Shown here: in pieces, positions 42,801 through 57,800 of the stretch | How the letters are laid out: each line of letters opens with the position of its first letter | Position numbering within the stretch: position 1 is the first letter of the stretch | NCBI GenBank assembly: GCA_002633005.1 | Contig: NMRA01000373.1 | Coordinates: forward strand, 126,001-190,000 | DNA length: 64,000 nucleotides | Source: Phoronis australis | Lineage: Eukaryota; Phoronida; Phoronidae | Direction of reading: 5' to 3' | Made by a program: the position numbers and the translations under genes | The notes under the pieces: model-generated | The model's database searches: none | The model's input: only the letters and a program-made list of their open reading frames with translations | What the model was told of the DNA's origin: nothing

Positions 42801-45800
42801 GGAAGGAATGGTTGAAAATGATAGCATCCTGAGCCAACAACAGGTGGCGTGCTATGACATCAGATGAGTCGCCATAGTAAATATCACATGCAAACCGTGA
42901 ACCCCGAGCCATCTGTAATGTAAATTCCATATTTTCAAAAGAGGAGATGACACTATGGCTTGAGGTGAACGAGACATTGGTTAGAGCATAGTCGACCCAA
43001 AGTTCGCCAAAACACTCGATAGGATTGGACACAAGGTTATCCGCTCTGACACTAACATTGTGCAATCCAATGACCTTGTACATGTCAGGACTAATCACAG
43101 CCGCCCATTCCAGATCGGTAACATGACTGACCTCAATTTCCAGTTCGTTAAAAAATGCTTTAAACTTGAAGCCCGCTCCCTGGCTAAATCGTATGTAAAT
43201 GTTCCTCGACTCTCCAAATGCTAGGGTTGACATCTGGTGGAGACTACAGTTAGTCAGCGGTACCTGCACTGGCACCAGCACGTTCCCCTTCATCTCATTC
43301 CACTGGTTGCCGATGGTAACAGTGACATTATAGTCCCCTGGCTTTTCAAACGTATAGTTGACTATATGAGAACTGTACAAACATGCTGAAAAGTAATAAA
43401 TAAATTGTTTTGACCTATCTGGCTTGACTTAAGCAATCAATGGAAAAATTCAACCGTCTATCAACTGACATCATTTTTTTCAGTCTGGAATACAATACAA
43501 TGTTTTTGACGCAATTAACACGATCGTTAATTTTACTATATAAAGACCTGCTGGGGTGCATTTCACAGGGTGAGTAACGTGCCTCGGCGGCATTAGCACA
43601 TTGAATTAAGAAATTCAGCCAGGTTTTATGCAGTATCAGGCCAGCTCAATTCTTTGTGAGGATCGTGAAATTGAAACAAAACATTCAAAACTCGCTATTA
43701 TGTTAAATGGGATGTCCCAAGGTAATAGTTATAGGGCTTGATACAACTTAAATAGTTACGAAGAATAACATACACGGTGCAGCGTAGACTTCCAGACGAA
43801 ATGAAGGACTCTCATGGAACCCAAGAGGCACCATGATAACAAACTTTGCATCTTGTTGGATGACAATTGTTGTACGGTTGCTGGTGTCATTGCTGGTAAT
43901 CTGAAGATCAGTCAAAAAGATAACATCACTCAAACAGAAAAAAAAACAAATGAATATACTTCACCAACATTAGATTGATGTGTGTTATGTATGTTACTGC
44001 TGACAAAGATGGAAGTCAGGGCTGGAAGACCGAAGAAAAAATTGTAATATTATTAAAGAATGATAAAAGGATCCATGCTCACCCTTCTGAGAGGAAATGT
44101 TTTGTACAGAAAAACCGTTCTTAGTCACCATCAATTCAACCTCAGTCGCCATACCTTATCAATAGTTCCTCAAGTAGCTAAAACTAACAATTTTTTATCA
44201 CTGTAGTGGATTTACTGGGCTTGACTAGGGGAATGAAAATAGGGGAATGCGGACAATATTTCGTCCCAAAATCAAGACATCAAGGGCCCTGGATAATCTA
44301 GAAACAACATTTTACAAGTCACCTGAGCGGGAATATAGTGTAAAATACAAACTGCAGTGTAAACTCAATGTATAGCGACACTTGGCCATATACGGCATGT
44401 ATACATTGTCAAGGAAACAAATGTCTGTGACCACCTGGTGTTAGAAGTGTGCATGGTATGAACCGCAGGCAAGGAAGTGTAAAAATCCTCAGACAAATCA
44501 CAATGCAAGACATATTAAAGAGCCTTGTGACACTGTTGTTGTTGTGACACAGCTGCTCTCCACATTCTATTACCGTGAGAACAGACTCGAGTCAAATGTT
44601 TTCCAAAAGCAAAGTAAATAAACACTGATTAACATTCCAAAGCCACCTTAAGGCCGAGAACTTCTAGAAAATGTGTAATTAGCTGTTTGCTGTGGATATT
44701 GCATGACATTTCTACAAACATCAGCACCTGTAGTTAATCTGATGATGGTCTGACGAATTGAAATGTCATACAATATCCAATACAGAAGGTGGTTGTATAC
44801 AGACCAAACACTTTTGTAGTAATAAACTGTAAATTGCAGAATGATTTGAAAATACTTTCTGATAGCATTAAATAATGTATGCGCTAGTTCAACCAAATGC
44901 TGCTTGATAATTACGAGATTACAAATGTGTGAATAAACGTAGTACTATGAAAAATTCCTACTGGTTAAGTCATCGCCAAGGTACCTTACAGTCCTTGAAA
45001 TCCCATGTTAAATTGTCAATGCTCCACCATAAACGGAACTGTGTCAGCCACGATGAGAAGCTATCTCCTTGCACAATGATCTTGTAGATGAAGCTGGAAG
45101 TTGGAAACTGTGCCTGCGTTGTAATTGGGAAAGGTTATATTAAGTAGTAAATTAACAGATAATCAATGAATAAAAACAGACTAGAAAAACATGCGGGCAT
45201 TTCATCAAAACCACGACTGCGAATAAGGAGGAAAAAGAGGGAACGACATATCGTACAAATGGAATTCACAGTGAGTGTTGCTTAATTTATGTTCCCAAAT
45301 TTAGATCAAATGACAGGAGTCCCTTCATGAAGAGAAACTCAAGACTTAAGTCAGATGCTTGGTCCTACGCTTCACACAACTATGTCTGATAATTAAATCT
45401 CACTTGAGCAAAATTGCAAAGCATTTGATAATTTATACATCACTGCATTAGTTAAAGAGTTAATTTCCATAAATTATTGCTCGACTGTTATGCACCCATA
45501 TTTACATGACTGAACCTTTTTTAACAACAGTGAAGAGGTAGCGTATAACACCGAATTTCTGTCTTAAAGTGGAACTTGCATGAGAATTCCTTATCTCTAT
45601 GACTGCTTGGCCACATTAGTTTGAAACACAACACATAACGACGATGTGAACCTGAAGTAGGTTGAAATTGCCAAATGTTTTTAAAAATTAGTTTCGTGGC
45701 AAAAATGATCCTTCACCAATCCGGTAAGTATCGTCACTTGGTGCTGAGGAATAACACTGCATGATTCAGGCTATGTTAGCCTAAAAAGTATATCATACGT

Positions 45801-48800
45801 TCAAAAGTCAGCTATTTGTAGAATTTTTCGTTTTCACGTTTACAAGCTCTCAAGGAATACAACTACACTTTATTTAGTGTAGATTATGCTACAGTAGCAT
45901 TGTCGTTTTGTTCCTGCTACGCAATCGCATAGTTAGCACCATGCAAATACATCTTTAAATCTTAAGTCACTATAAAACAGTTCCCATGTGACATATGCAA
46001 CTTATTCCACAAACAAAAGGCAGTAATGTTGAACTATAGTGCAGTCCAAACAGCTCTCTAAAACCAACCAATCCATTGTTTGAAAAGATGCTTTACCCCA
46101 GTCCTGGATGCAGTCAGCTCTCTAAAACCAACCAATCCATTGTTTGAAAAGACGCTTTACCCCAGTCCTGAATGCAGTCAGCAACTATATTATGTCTATC
46201 TTCAGTAACAACCACATAATTATCTGATCGTTACAGTAAATCCTTCCAAATCCTTGACTTTATTGGCTGCCTGGTAACTCCGATCGACATAACGTGAGCA
46301 GACAACAGAGAGTTTTTCAACTACCCAGGACAAAATGCTAGATCATCACAGGTCTGGCACTTGTTTACTGCTAAGTGGACTGCAGCAATTCAGATCAATT
46401 GCCTTGCACATGGGCACAAAACACAACTGCAGCAGCCAGGGATTGAACCCACGACCTTTCCGTTATGAGCCCCCAACACACTAACCACTGAGATATATTG
46501 GCTATGCTACCTGCTTGTGATTATGAACTCATCACTGGTGCCAGTTGATTACCTTTAATGAGGTGTTCAGTGATGACGACAGGTGGAACACAGGTGGCTG
46601 ACTGAAATTGCAGCTCACTTCTTCAAGGAAACTATGTCCTGAACTCGTCACGATGGAAAGCTTCGACTTGGGCATTACATCACCAGCATCAGCTGGAATC
46701 AAAGGTGAGAAATGTGTGTCAAGGCTCACTCAAATTGACATGAAAGACATTTTCTCGACTGACAACAACAAGGAAAATAACAGAGTATTTCTAATAGCCG
46801 ATAAAAATTAATTTTGATTCATCACTACAAAATTCGTTTCAACTTGTTCCTTACTCAAATGGGAAGTTTTCTTTGGTTTCCAAGGAACTGACATTTTGTT
46901 GTTTCTCAAGGCCACACACAGCAAAAGTGACATGACATGACAAGCCAATGGGATACTTTCAGGAAGTTACTCTGTCTTTCCAGCGGGTGGCATCGGGAAC
47001 TCATTGACTTCATGAAAAGACCCCTACAGTGTATTTGATTACATGGAATGTGTTTAAAACAAAAGTTACAAAATGCCTCCTCGTCATCTAGGGCCCACTG
47101 GTATCTGTTCCCATGTGACCAGTCACCAAGTTGCTATTTGAAAGTCTCCAATTTGTAGAGCCTGGACCCAAGCCATAACAAAATGCCGGTTCTTACCAGA
47201 GCTGGAAATCATGCCTATCTTGACAATGGGGAGTTTTAATATCTATTTCATAATCTTTATGGAAGGTGGTTTAAATAAAAACATCGTGACAGAAGGTGGG
47301 TTTAGAGCCATTTGAACAAGAGCAACGCAGAGCGCTGAAATGCACCCACGAATGCATCGCTACCGGTGTCCTTCTGGGGATGTATATTTGTATCACAAAA
47401 ATGGCCACTAGATGGCACTAAATACATCGAATCCATCAGAAAACGGGAACATGCCACCACTTCTTTAATAGAAAGCTAATAAAAAATTTCATAAAAATCT
47501 GTCAAGGAACTTCAGAGAAGCAAAGAAAAACAGAAAAAATGAAATTACCACAAGGGGGCACAGCGTTTGCCGGATTCATCTGAAAGCCATCCTCGTCCGT
47601 TGTCAACTTCAATTACTAAATTTAGTAAAGATCTTGCAGTAGGGAGATACAGCTGTGAGCGCAAAAAAGCAAAACTGCCACTAGGAGGCACCACAGCAGT
47701 CGAAGTCCTTGGAAAATCGTAGTCATCCGTCCTGTCCATAGTAAGAACAAACATGCCAATTTTCACAATCATTTTTGGAGTGGTTTGGTTGATGGAGGGG
47801 TGGACGCCAAAAACGGACTCGAAAACAGAAAAAATGGCCACTAGGAGGTGCAAAATGCCTTGAATCCACCAGAAAATGAGAGGATACCGTCATCTCAGTA
47901 ATATATGCCTATGTGCCAAATTTCAGGAAAATTGGTTGAGGACCTTTGAAGATACAGAGGTAAAGTTAACTGGCATTAGGGGCACAGCAGTATTTGGGAT
48001 CCATCTGAATGTCCTCGTTGTCCATTGTCAAATTCATACGTTAAATTTAATAATGATCCTGCATAGTGTTAAGGAGATACAGCAATGAGCACAAAAAAAC
48101 TGCCACTAGGAGGCGACACAGTATTCGAAGTCGTCACAAAGTCGTCCTCATCCGTCCTGTTCATAGTAAGAACATGCATGCCAATTTTCACAATCATTCT
48201 TAGAGTGGTTTGGTTGATAGAGGGGCGGACGCCAAAAAACAGACTCGAAAACCCTAAAAATGGCCACTAGGTAGCGCAAAATGCCTTGAATCCATCTGAA
48301 AATGAAAGGATAGCGTCATCTCATTAATGGATGCCTATGTGCCACATTTTATGAAAATCGATTGAGGACCATTGAAGACACGGAGGCAAAAATAAAAAAC
48401 TAAAATTGCAATTAGGGGGTACACCGGTATTCAGGTGGGTCCGACACTCGCCGCCCTCTGTCGTCAACCCCATAGGAACCCACCTGCTAATTTTCAATAA
48501 TATCCTGCACGGGGTTTAGGAGATGCAGCTGCGAACGCCGGACACCCAGACAGAGATGACGTCAATGTGCGACCACATATAAATACGTGGGCATATAAAA
48601 ATTACCTTGTTCATGATTGGCACATGTCTGAGTATACATATGTGTGTCTCAAGTTGGTTACAAGGAACAATAAAAAGACCAATGTTGGCGAAATAAGGTC
48701 ATTTCTCACATGACCTGGAATGTGTTATGACAGGACTGGTTAATAAAACCGAGTACAGGGTATGAAATTTTATTACAATACATGAGCGAATCACAAAGTA

Positions 48801-51800
48801 GTGTAGTAGAAATCCATAGTATTACGCTTTACATTTCAGCGTCTGCAAAACACTAACCCCAACAACCAAACGTGCGCCTACCAAACAATGCCATAATTCC
48901 GCTAAGGTGACAAGGTTATGATGGACAAATTGAGAGCCGCAACTGTACGTACTCCCAGGACGTGCAAACAATTTCTTAAACGGACCCATCTTCAACGGTG
49001 AATTCCTTATCCACGTTCAATCAAATGGAGACGAATCCCAATGTAAGAAACGTGGTGAGACTGTCTAGTTGTGGTGTCTCAAGGCAAATTCAGTGCTCAT
49101 GTGCTAACTGTGTTATTTATAAACTTTTACAACTTCAAAGACTATTTAATTTAGATTCAAACTTGAACATTTATTATGAAAGCTTAATACAATTTACAAC
49201 TGTTCAATTTAAGATAAAACCATTAACAAATTTTAAAAGCAACTGTCTTGAGATTACTCTGCATTGTGCAAAAGTGTTTTTACAAAAGTTGCATCACGTG
49301 AACGTTTTAGACACTTCAAGTTTCTCGGAAAAAAAAGTTTTACGGTACATGTCCTCGGCAAGCCTCAGGCTTTTGACAAAATTTCCAAGAGGTTTTGTTC
49401 GTGTCATAAACCTGAGAGGAGTGTAGGATTCTCTATTCATTATGACAGAGTAGAAATACAAAAATAAGGATAAAAATAAATAGAATACGGAAAAACAATT
49501 ATCTCTGGTAAGATGGTCAATAAAAAAGGCCACAAGATTAATGTTTGTGCACATTTATGTAAATTTATAGGAATGCATGATTGTGCACTCCAGATATGAA
49601 TGTATCATCACCACACAGCATTAGACAAAACTCCAATTAAATCAAATTTTCACCAAAAAATGAGACAAAGTTTAGATTTAAATTAACTCTCTGCAGAAAT
49701 TGATAAAAACTCTGCTAACTCATGTGTTCTACTTACGTTTTGGAGAATACATTTTTCCACTGAACGTTCGCAAGAATCGTGGATTGGTTAACGCGCTACC
49801 TGACTCTAAAGAACACGTGTTGTTGTCATCCATTGATATGCCAAAGCATTTTTCTTCAAGCAAGCACTCTTTAAAGCAACTTTCTGTAAAACACAACAAG
49901 GAATCCATTAGACAATACCAGACCAAATATCAAGCACCGGTTTATTACATAAACTGAAATACAACGGAGTCCGCTTAATGTCATACCCTCGGTTTCGACA
50001 TAAATTACGATTATCATAAGCGAGTTATGCCATAAAGCGGGTTTAAGCTTGATGGTGATCCTAACCAACCAGTGGAGAGACAAATAAGTTTAGTTTTTAT
50101 ACAGGATAGTGAAGATACACTTGCAAATAAGTGGATAGGAATCAATCTTGCTGAATGACAATATCCGGGAACATGACAAGTCATGACATCATGGGAGCTA
50201 TTTTACATGGATTTTTAATGACATTTCATGACAATAATCAGGATATTCCATTATCCGGCATGACCTTAAGTGGGCTCCGCTGTACTGTTACGATGTACCA
50301 ACCACATGCTTATCCACGCCTCCACACTGACAGTGGAGAGAAATGCAGTTTATGAGAAAAAATTCTTCCATGACAAAATTATAGCAGTGAAAGAGAAGTA
50401 GACAACTTGTGAGAAAAGAATTGTGGCAAAAGAACCATGTTATTGAGAATGTTTGCGCAGTTAGTAAGGGCGGAGGAGAGACATAATGATTGGCAGCTGA
50501 AACCCATATCAGTCAGTTTCCCAGTTCCCAAAAATGACACCAGTAAAATGCCAACTCGGAACAAGTAACATTTAAACTACCAACACCAGAAAGAAAAACG
50601 AAAATCTCACCAACTGTTTGATTTCCATATGTCCGCAAGCTGTGAGCCACCAGAGCATGATTGAGAGTATGAGTCCTCATGTGCTCTACAGGTGATCTCC
50701 CCCCATGCGTACTCACTGTAACAGGATCAACATATTTTGTATAGTGCCTTATACAGCAACAACTTTGTCATGTCATAACAGCCATCTTTAAATTAAGATA
50801 CATCAAGACTTCACCCATACACGAGTATTCATATTCGGATGAAGAAGCCATCAATGCACTCAAAACAGTCAATTAAAATAAGTAACCATGTAAACTAGGG
50901 AATGCCAAGTAGCTAAACAAAATCTACATGAAGCTCATTTTGGGTATTGAACAACATTGTACTGCGCAGGCACCACCTTCAGCTCAACATGAACAGACAA
51001 CGTCTGACATGAGTTTACTGTCACAAGAAGTCTATGTTGCGACCTATTTTACCTTACATATTTATTGCTAATTGTAATTGCATGATTGTACAATACTGAC
51101 GAAAGTTCACCAGGGAACATAAATAAACAAAAACTTGTTTACCCATGAACCTCTGCATGTGGTGCGGGACTGTTATCCTTTTTTGAGAAAGATGATTACG
51201 TCTGGTTAAAGGAGAAAAAATGTCACAAAGAAAGGGGAGGACATAAGAAAGGGGGAGAGCTAATGGTGAAAAAACACATGGCCTCAGTTGCGAAAACTGG
51301 ATTTTTAGGTATAGGCTAAAGAGAAAATATTGGCCATGATGAAATTTTCTCAACAGATTCAAAATTCCATACTTTTCATTCTTCCTCGTGCTGTTTAAAA
51401 GCAAATCAAAATATATTCAATACGAGGTTGTAAACTTGTGTTACAGTTCTGTACTTACAAGCCAAAGAACGATTTTGCCCATCTCCGAGATCAATAAAGA
51501 CTTTGGTGTTCGTGCCTATAAGTATTAAAGGGAATAATTTAATAAGAAAAGCGTGAAAATCACTGAAAATCAATTTCGGGATAAATTAAGGTCATCAACA
51601 ATGCAGAGAAAATAGATTTCATGGAAGAATCAAAAAAATTGATTGTTCATGTTAATTCCAAATTTAGAATTTTTCCAAGTACCTTCAATAAGCACTTCTA
51701 ACGAGTTCATGGAATAATCCATCACTCCAATAAGAAAATTATCATATCAAGAAACAATAATTATCAAGTTGACTGTTCAGAAACCAAATGGCCATAAAGG

Positions 51801-54800
51801 CAAAATTTTTGGCTGCAGTAAAATCTCACCTATTTCTGACAAAAATAACAGTTAAAATTGCCATTTTTTCACTTTTCAAAGGCTTCTGTTTGATGGTAGC
51901 TTTGGTGCAAAACTTTAACATGGAAATCATTTAATATGGTGCTACGTATGTTTCAGTGAAAAATGATAAAACTTCACTTATCCACCATACTGTGTCCGAA
52001 ATTGGTGATATTTTACTGTACTCATTCATTTCACTTCGCCAGACATGAAAGCAGGATATATACCAGATGAGATGCAGACAGAAAGTGACATCTGCTTCCC
52101 TAACTCGATGGCCGGGTAACTCTTGAAGGACACATCAAGTCCCTCAACGCGGTCTTCTATTGTAATGTTTCTCTGAAAGAACAAAGAACAGGTGATCAAT
52201 GACATGAAAACTTGTTTATCTTAATGAATTTTCCATCGATATAAGTACTATCAGATTTAGCTCAGTTTCCAAATTGAATACAATTTGCATTGTTCTGTAT
52301 TATTTTCTAGATTGTTCTCATACCCCACAAAAATTTGGAAGGTGGACTCATAGGACCCGTGTTTGAAAGTTTAGGAACAAAGATGTGACACTGAGTTATA
52401 GATACACAATAAGCCAGTGTTAATGACACTGTGGACAACTCTACTTTTAGCATACTTTTAGGCTATGAGCACTGGCAGTGTGTCAGCCACTACACTGATC
52501 CTAGTGTTTGATATCTGAACTGCATGTAAAACTTTGTTGATAATATAGATTTTATTTGTTACAGCTCTTAGAGACATAAAAGTGTAACATATATACATTG
52601 AGAATTGAACCCTAATGTTAAAGACTTAAGTCAAAGGACCCATCAACCTATCATAGATTTGTTCTCTTACAAATACCATATTTACCATTGTGTTACACAA
52701 GCAAACTTCATGCCAAAGACTTACCTTCACTGTCTGACTGCTGACGTTATTGGCAGCAATAACCTCTAATGTCATAATGCCAGGAAGGGTATACATGTGA
52801 GTCAGTGTAGTGGCCGACTCGTTGTATGTGCTGTTGGAACCATCACCCCAGTAGATTACATAGCTATGGAAAGTGCCATTGTGTGCCTTTAGGTGAACTT
52901 GGTGGTCGATCCCAGTGCAACCTATTGACAGATGAAGAATGGTTTAAACATTGAAGTCATTGAGCACAAACACTAGAAAACTACAAGCTCCATGCATTAA
53001 TCGAGCAAGGAACCTATCCATTCCTCACTGGCCTGACAGACACAATGTTTTTGACACTCAGAAATACATTTAATGATGCAACACCTACAATTTGTCATTT
53101 TCATCTAGGGCTACCAAAACTCACCATCAACATCATAAGTCTACAGCAGCATCTACTGTAGAGAAAATCAAACGCAATGTCTAATGAATCCCCTGAAAAC
53201 TTATAATTTCTCCACGACCTGCTGAAATAAGTACTGTGCAGATAAAATAGGCTGGTCAACACCTTATAAAAAATGTTTGCATTAGTTGTCAACTTATGAT
53301 CTTGACCAGGCAAAATGACGGTTCTCTTTAAATTCACAGGCTTCTCATTATGTGAGAAAAACTCAATGTAGTAACACCAGGAAAACCATTGTATTCTTGA
53401 TGGGGAAGTGTCCCTTTGAAATTAGAGTAGCCACCCTTTTAAAGAGCAAACATGAATGAAACAGACCCAATTGTTGAAAAACAAAACTACCAGTGGAGGT
53501 TTTTCTCATAAATCTTTTGCAGGTTTTTTTAAACCACAATAAATGCTTATCTTTAAAAAAATTAAGTTGACTAAACAATCTTTCAGACTGTCTTTCTTTT
53601 TAAAACAAGAAAGCTCGATAAAACATGAGTACTGATTGCCAAAACTAATCACTTTTCTAACACTTCTAAAATTGGTGCGAGTGTCCTTCTTAATATCTCA
53701 AAACTTTGAAATGTTGGATGGAAGCTACAGTGCAGAATGCAAAAATAGTGAAATACTTATTTGACGCTACTTCATGTCTCTTTTGAAACAAACATAACTT
53801 CACTCGTACGTCACACCATGTCCCAAATTGGTGAAACTTTACTACAATAAATTGATTAACTGAACATTGCATACATATACAGTCAAATAGATTTTACCTA
53901 TCTCATTGACAATGAAGTCCAAACCGGAGACAATTTCTTGAACATGGATCGTCCTTGACACATTCCTGGTGGCAACCAAGGCTTTGCTGGTGACCACAGC
54001 AGTAGCATCATAGAAACCAGATGAGTTGCTATATCGATACTGCGGCATCAAGATACAAGTGGGACGTGCAACGATGAATTTGACATATGTTGAGACTTGA
54101 CGGGGATTCCCCGCAGAAGTGTTGAGTACACGGTTCCCTAAACTGATGTTTGAAAAGTAAACTTCACTTCCAGACTGAGAAACTTTGAATGCAATATTCA
54201 TCTCTGCAGAGTTGTTGTAACGGATGGCTGGGATGTCTCCTTTCTTCACTTTTATCGGGTTGACGAATTTGTACATCTGAACTTTGCCAACTTTGTCCTT
54301 CGGCAGGTACATTTGCTGCTCTTCAACCAGTTGGTAGTGAGGCAGTGGTAAATTTTCAAAGGGTGTGACTTCTTTGACAACCCCACTTACAGAGTGTACG
54401 CATTCTTGTTGGAACAAGCTGAACTTGAAATCACCAGTGCAATTTCGACGGAAGAAGTCAGCTTGCTTTTTGCACAACAGTGAACTGGGCAAGCAAGCCA
54501 TTGCTTTGTAACAGAAAGCAAATCCCTCTTGACAGAGAGGACGATAAATCTAGAGAAAAAAAATTCCTTATATCATAAAAATCAACTTCACGCGACTCGG
54601 TGAAAACATTAGAAAGAACCTGATGACAGATGGACAGCATAAACAAAAAGGAATTATTTTTAAAAAAGGCTTTGGGCAAAACTTCGTCAATCTTACGCCA
54701 TCAAAGATTGAATTATTCAGAACCTTACCTAATTTCTATTGCATGCTTTCCAAGCATGCGTCAAAAGTTATTTAACAATGTTACTGTAAACAATATTCTA

Positions 54801-57800
54801 CGTGTGATGAGTGACCTGTTTTTGTAAACAGTTAGCATTGCAAGTGTAACATAGACCAGAGGGATACATTTGAAAAGTTATTACACAGATAAATCCTGAA
54901 AACATCAAATAATTAATTCAGCAATTGTTCATATTAGATTACAGAATGTTTACATTGAAAATGTTTGTTGAAAAATTAAAAAGATTCAGTCTCACTTGCA
55001 AATAAACCAAGTTCTAACGTAATTAATATCACCAATTTTTTATTTGTTTTAGAAACTGTTCAAGGCATGCACACTGACCATTAGCAACACATTAGCTACT
55101 AACATTAAGTTACACTTAATTTCTTATCATCATTACAGTATTTCTTCATTTATTTTTCACAAAAAATATTGTCAAAATTGTCATTCTTTCATTGTTCAAT
55201 GCCTGCTACTTTGCTACAAACAGTGAAAACTTAACCAAATATTGTTTTATGGCATACACACACTCCAAACCACGCTTATACGTGCTCATGCACTCTGTTA
55301 CATGTTTAATATAGTCTGACTTTATTTGCCATCTGTTGGTGGTTTTTGTGTTGGTGATGCGGGTTCTACTGTTTCTTTTTTTCAACGTGATGACATTCAT
55401 TCTTCATTTATAGTATTTTGCGTATGTGTGGGACTGACTGACCATGTTTGTAGGTGTCACGCATCAATTTGACTCATTCTAACTCCAACACCTTTACCAA
55501 TAAGTTCAGTTAGTTTTGTCACCGTGATTTATGCCGAAAATCAGTTTCATATTGCAAATAGTTTTATTATATCGTCAGAACTTCCCCAGTGCAACACATT
55601 TTCTAAATTCCTTTTTGTATTACCATAGACTCAAGTAGTTTGACGTTTGTTTCGGTAAGTCTATATTAGACAGGACAGAGTGAAATATTAGTATTGTAAT
55701 AGTTGTTCTCATAGAACATTTTTGTATGTTACAGTTGAACCGAGCAACTAACAGAGAAATAAAATTTACCATAACACATGCTGGCGTTCATTCATGTGGG
55801 TTTAACAATTTTCGCTACCACATTGCTAGCAATAGATTAAACTTTTTTGGGAAAACTTGAAAAGAAAAAAAAAGAATTACACTATTTTCCGTCCATATTG
55901 TGAGCTAAATAAAATAAGAATTACCAAACCATACTATTGATATGCTTCTTGCACGTGTTTATAATCAATAAATTTTTTTCCCGACAAACATTTTTTGATA
56001 GCCATAGAATATGTTTGGTAATCAAGGTAAAATTCAATCAGTTTGAAACACAAAACGCCAAAGTACTTAAATTTTATTTTGTAACATTTCTCCACAAAAA
56101 TCAATTTACAGAAATTTTTACTTCTAACAAGCTTTGCTCAGTGTTGCCCTACATTTGATAAAATGTTGATCATTTGCAGCAATGTAGTCAGCCTCTGAAA
56201 ATTTTAGCCATTATTTTTGTCCAAAATTGAAAAATCTTTACCCTGCACATCATCAAACAAGTGTAACTTACCTGGACACTAGCAGTGACGGCATCAAAAG
56301 TTATAGATGTAATGGCAGCGATGATGCCATTATGAGAAAACATTCGATTGGGCATAAGAACAGTCACTGGCACAGCAGTAGAATACTTCAAATGGTCTTC
56401 TACTGTAGAGTTGCTGGTCACGTCGCCAACGTGATAAACAGAAGTATCTGATACAAAGAAAATTAATATTAATTTAGCAAAGAACAATTGAATGCCTTAC
56501 TAAGTTACTACTACTCAGAAAAAACAATCCAAACAAGAGGGTGTCAGGACATGGAATGAGTAAATGAACAAATTGGCTTTGACCTTTATACACATGGCTA
56601 TATATTAAGGGAAACGTTGGTGTATTCACTAATCAGATTGAATATGTTTCTTTTGAATGATAGTAGGAAACAATTTTAATGTCAAACAAGACAAGCACAG
56701 TAGGATTTGTGCACCAGTCTTATTACTCAAAGAACCAAGTCATCTCACTGAACAATTAGGGCTCAGTGTTGTCGGTCGGTGATTAGCAGCTAATTACATT
56801 TGCCACAATATTCATGTTATAACTTTTAGCACTTTATATATACATTCATTGCCACGTATTATTATCTCATTTCTAAAGCTAAATAGTAAATAATTACAAT
56901 ACATATATTTCATTTATTTACAAATTATAAAGATTTCATCTGGAGTAACCCCGACCCCCTCCAGTTTTATCAATTTTCCCACACACCAAAAAAATCACAC
57001 AAGACGAAAACACAAATAAACTGGTTGGCTGACACAGGCTAAAGCTTCCTTTCTTGGCTTTCTTTGCGATTGACTGACATCATAACTCTCAATGTCTGCA
57101 ATACAATTGTCCTGTCAATCATAAAAAGGTTATGCAATGTCCCTGTTCTCAGAATACTCAATGGATTTGCTTGGAGGTTGATTGCAGTCTCATTGCTTGT
57201 ACATTACAGCATTCCCCCCCCCCCCNCCCCCCCCCCCCCGGGTTGCTCCCAACTTGTTGCATTCTGTAGCTCAACAACATGTTGGGAAGATGACCCCTGT
57301 AGCCAATATCTTACACGACCGATTAACTCCATTCTGGCATTTATGGTTGGAGGGCCAACTCTCTTTTGTTTGATCCAATAAGATCATATCTAAGCCTGAA
57401 TGAGCTGTGCTGTGAAAAATAAAAGTTAAGTTCTAACATATTTGAACATAAACCAACAGCATTTCTGAATTCTTTGTCAAATGCTGATCATGTTTAGATT
57501 TTGAATCGCCAAAATTGCTCAACTACAACCGAAGTTATGACAATCTATTCTTTCCGAACGTTCAAATTTGCTCTGGGTTTGACTGTGTTCACACCTGGTC
57601 TGTAATAAGCCTGGTAGATAATTGGCCTGCCTGTTGTCATACCAGACAAAAGACTGTGCTTGGTGGTTAACAAAGAAGCTAAATGTTATCACAGCTAGGC
57701 TCACAACCCTCTATGTCTAGTAAAGTCACTCCCATTATTTTCTTTGAGAACCTCACTGTATCCAAGAAACCTTACATGTAATCTACAACAATGCTTGGCT

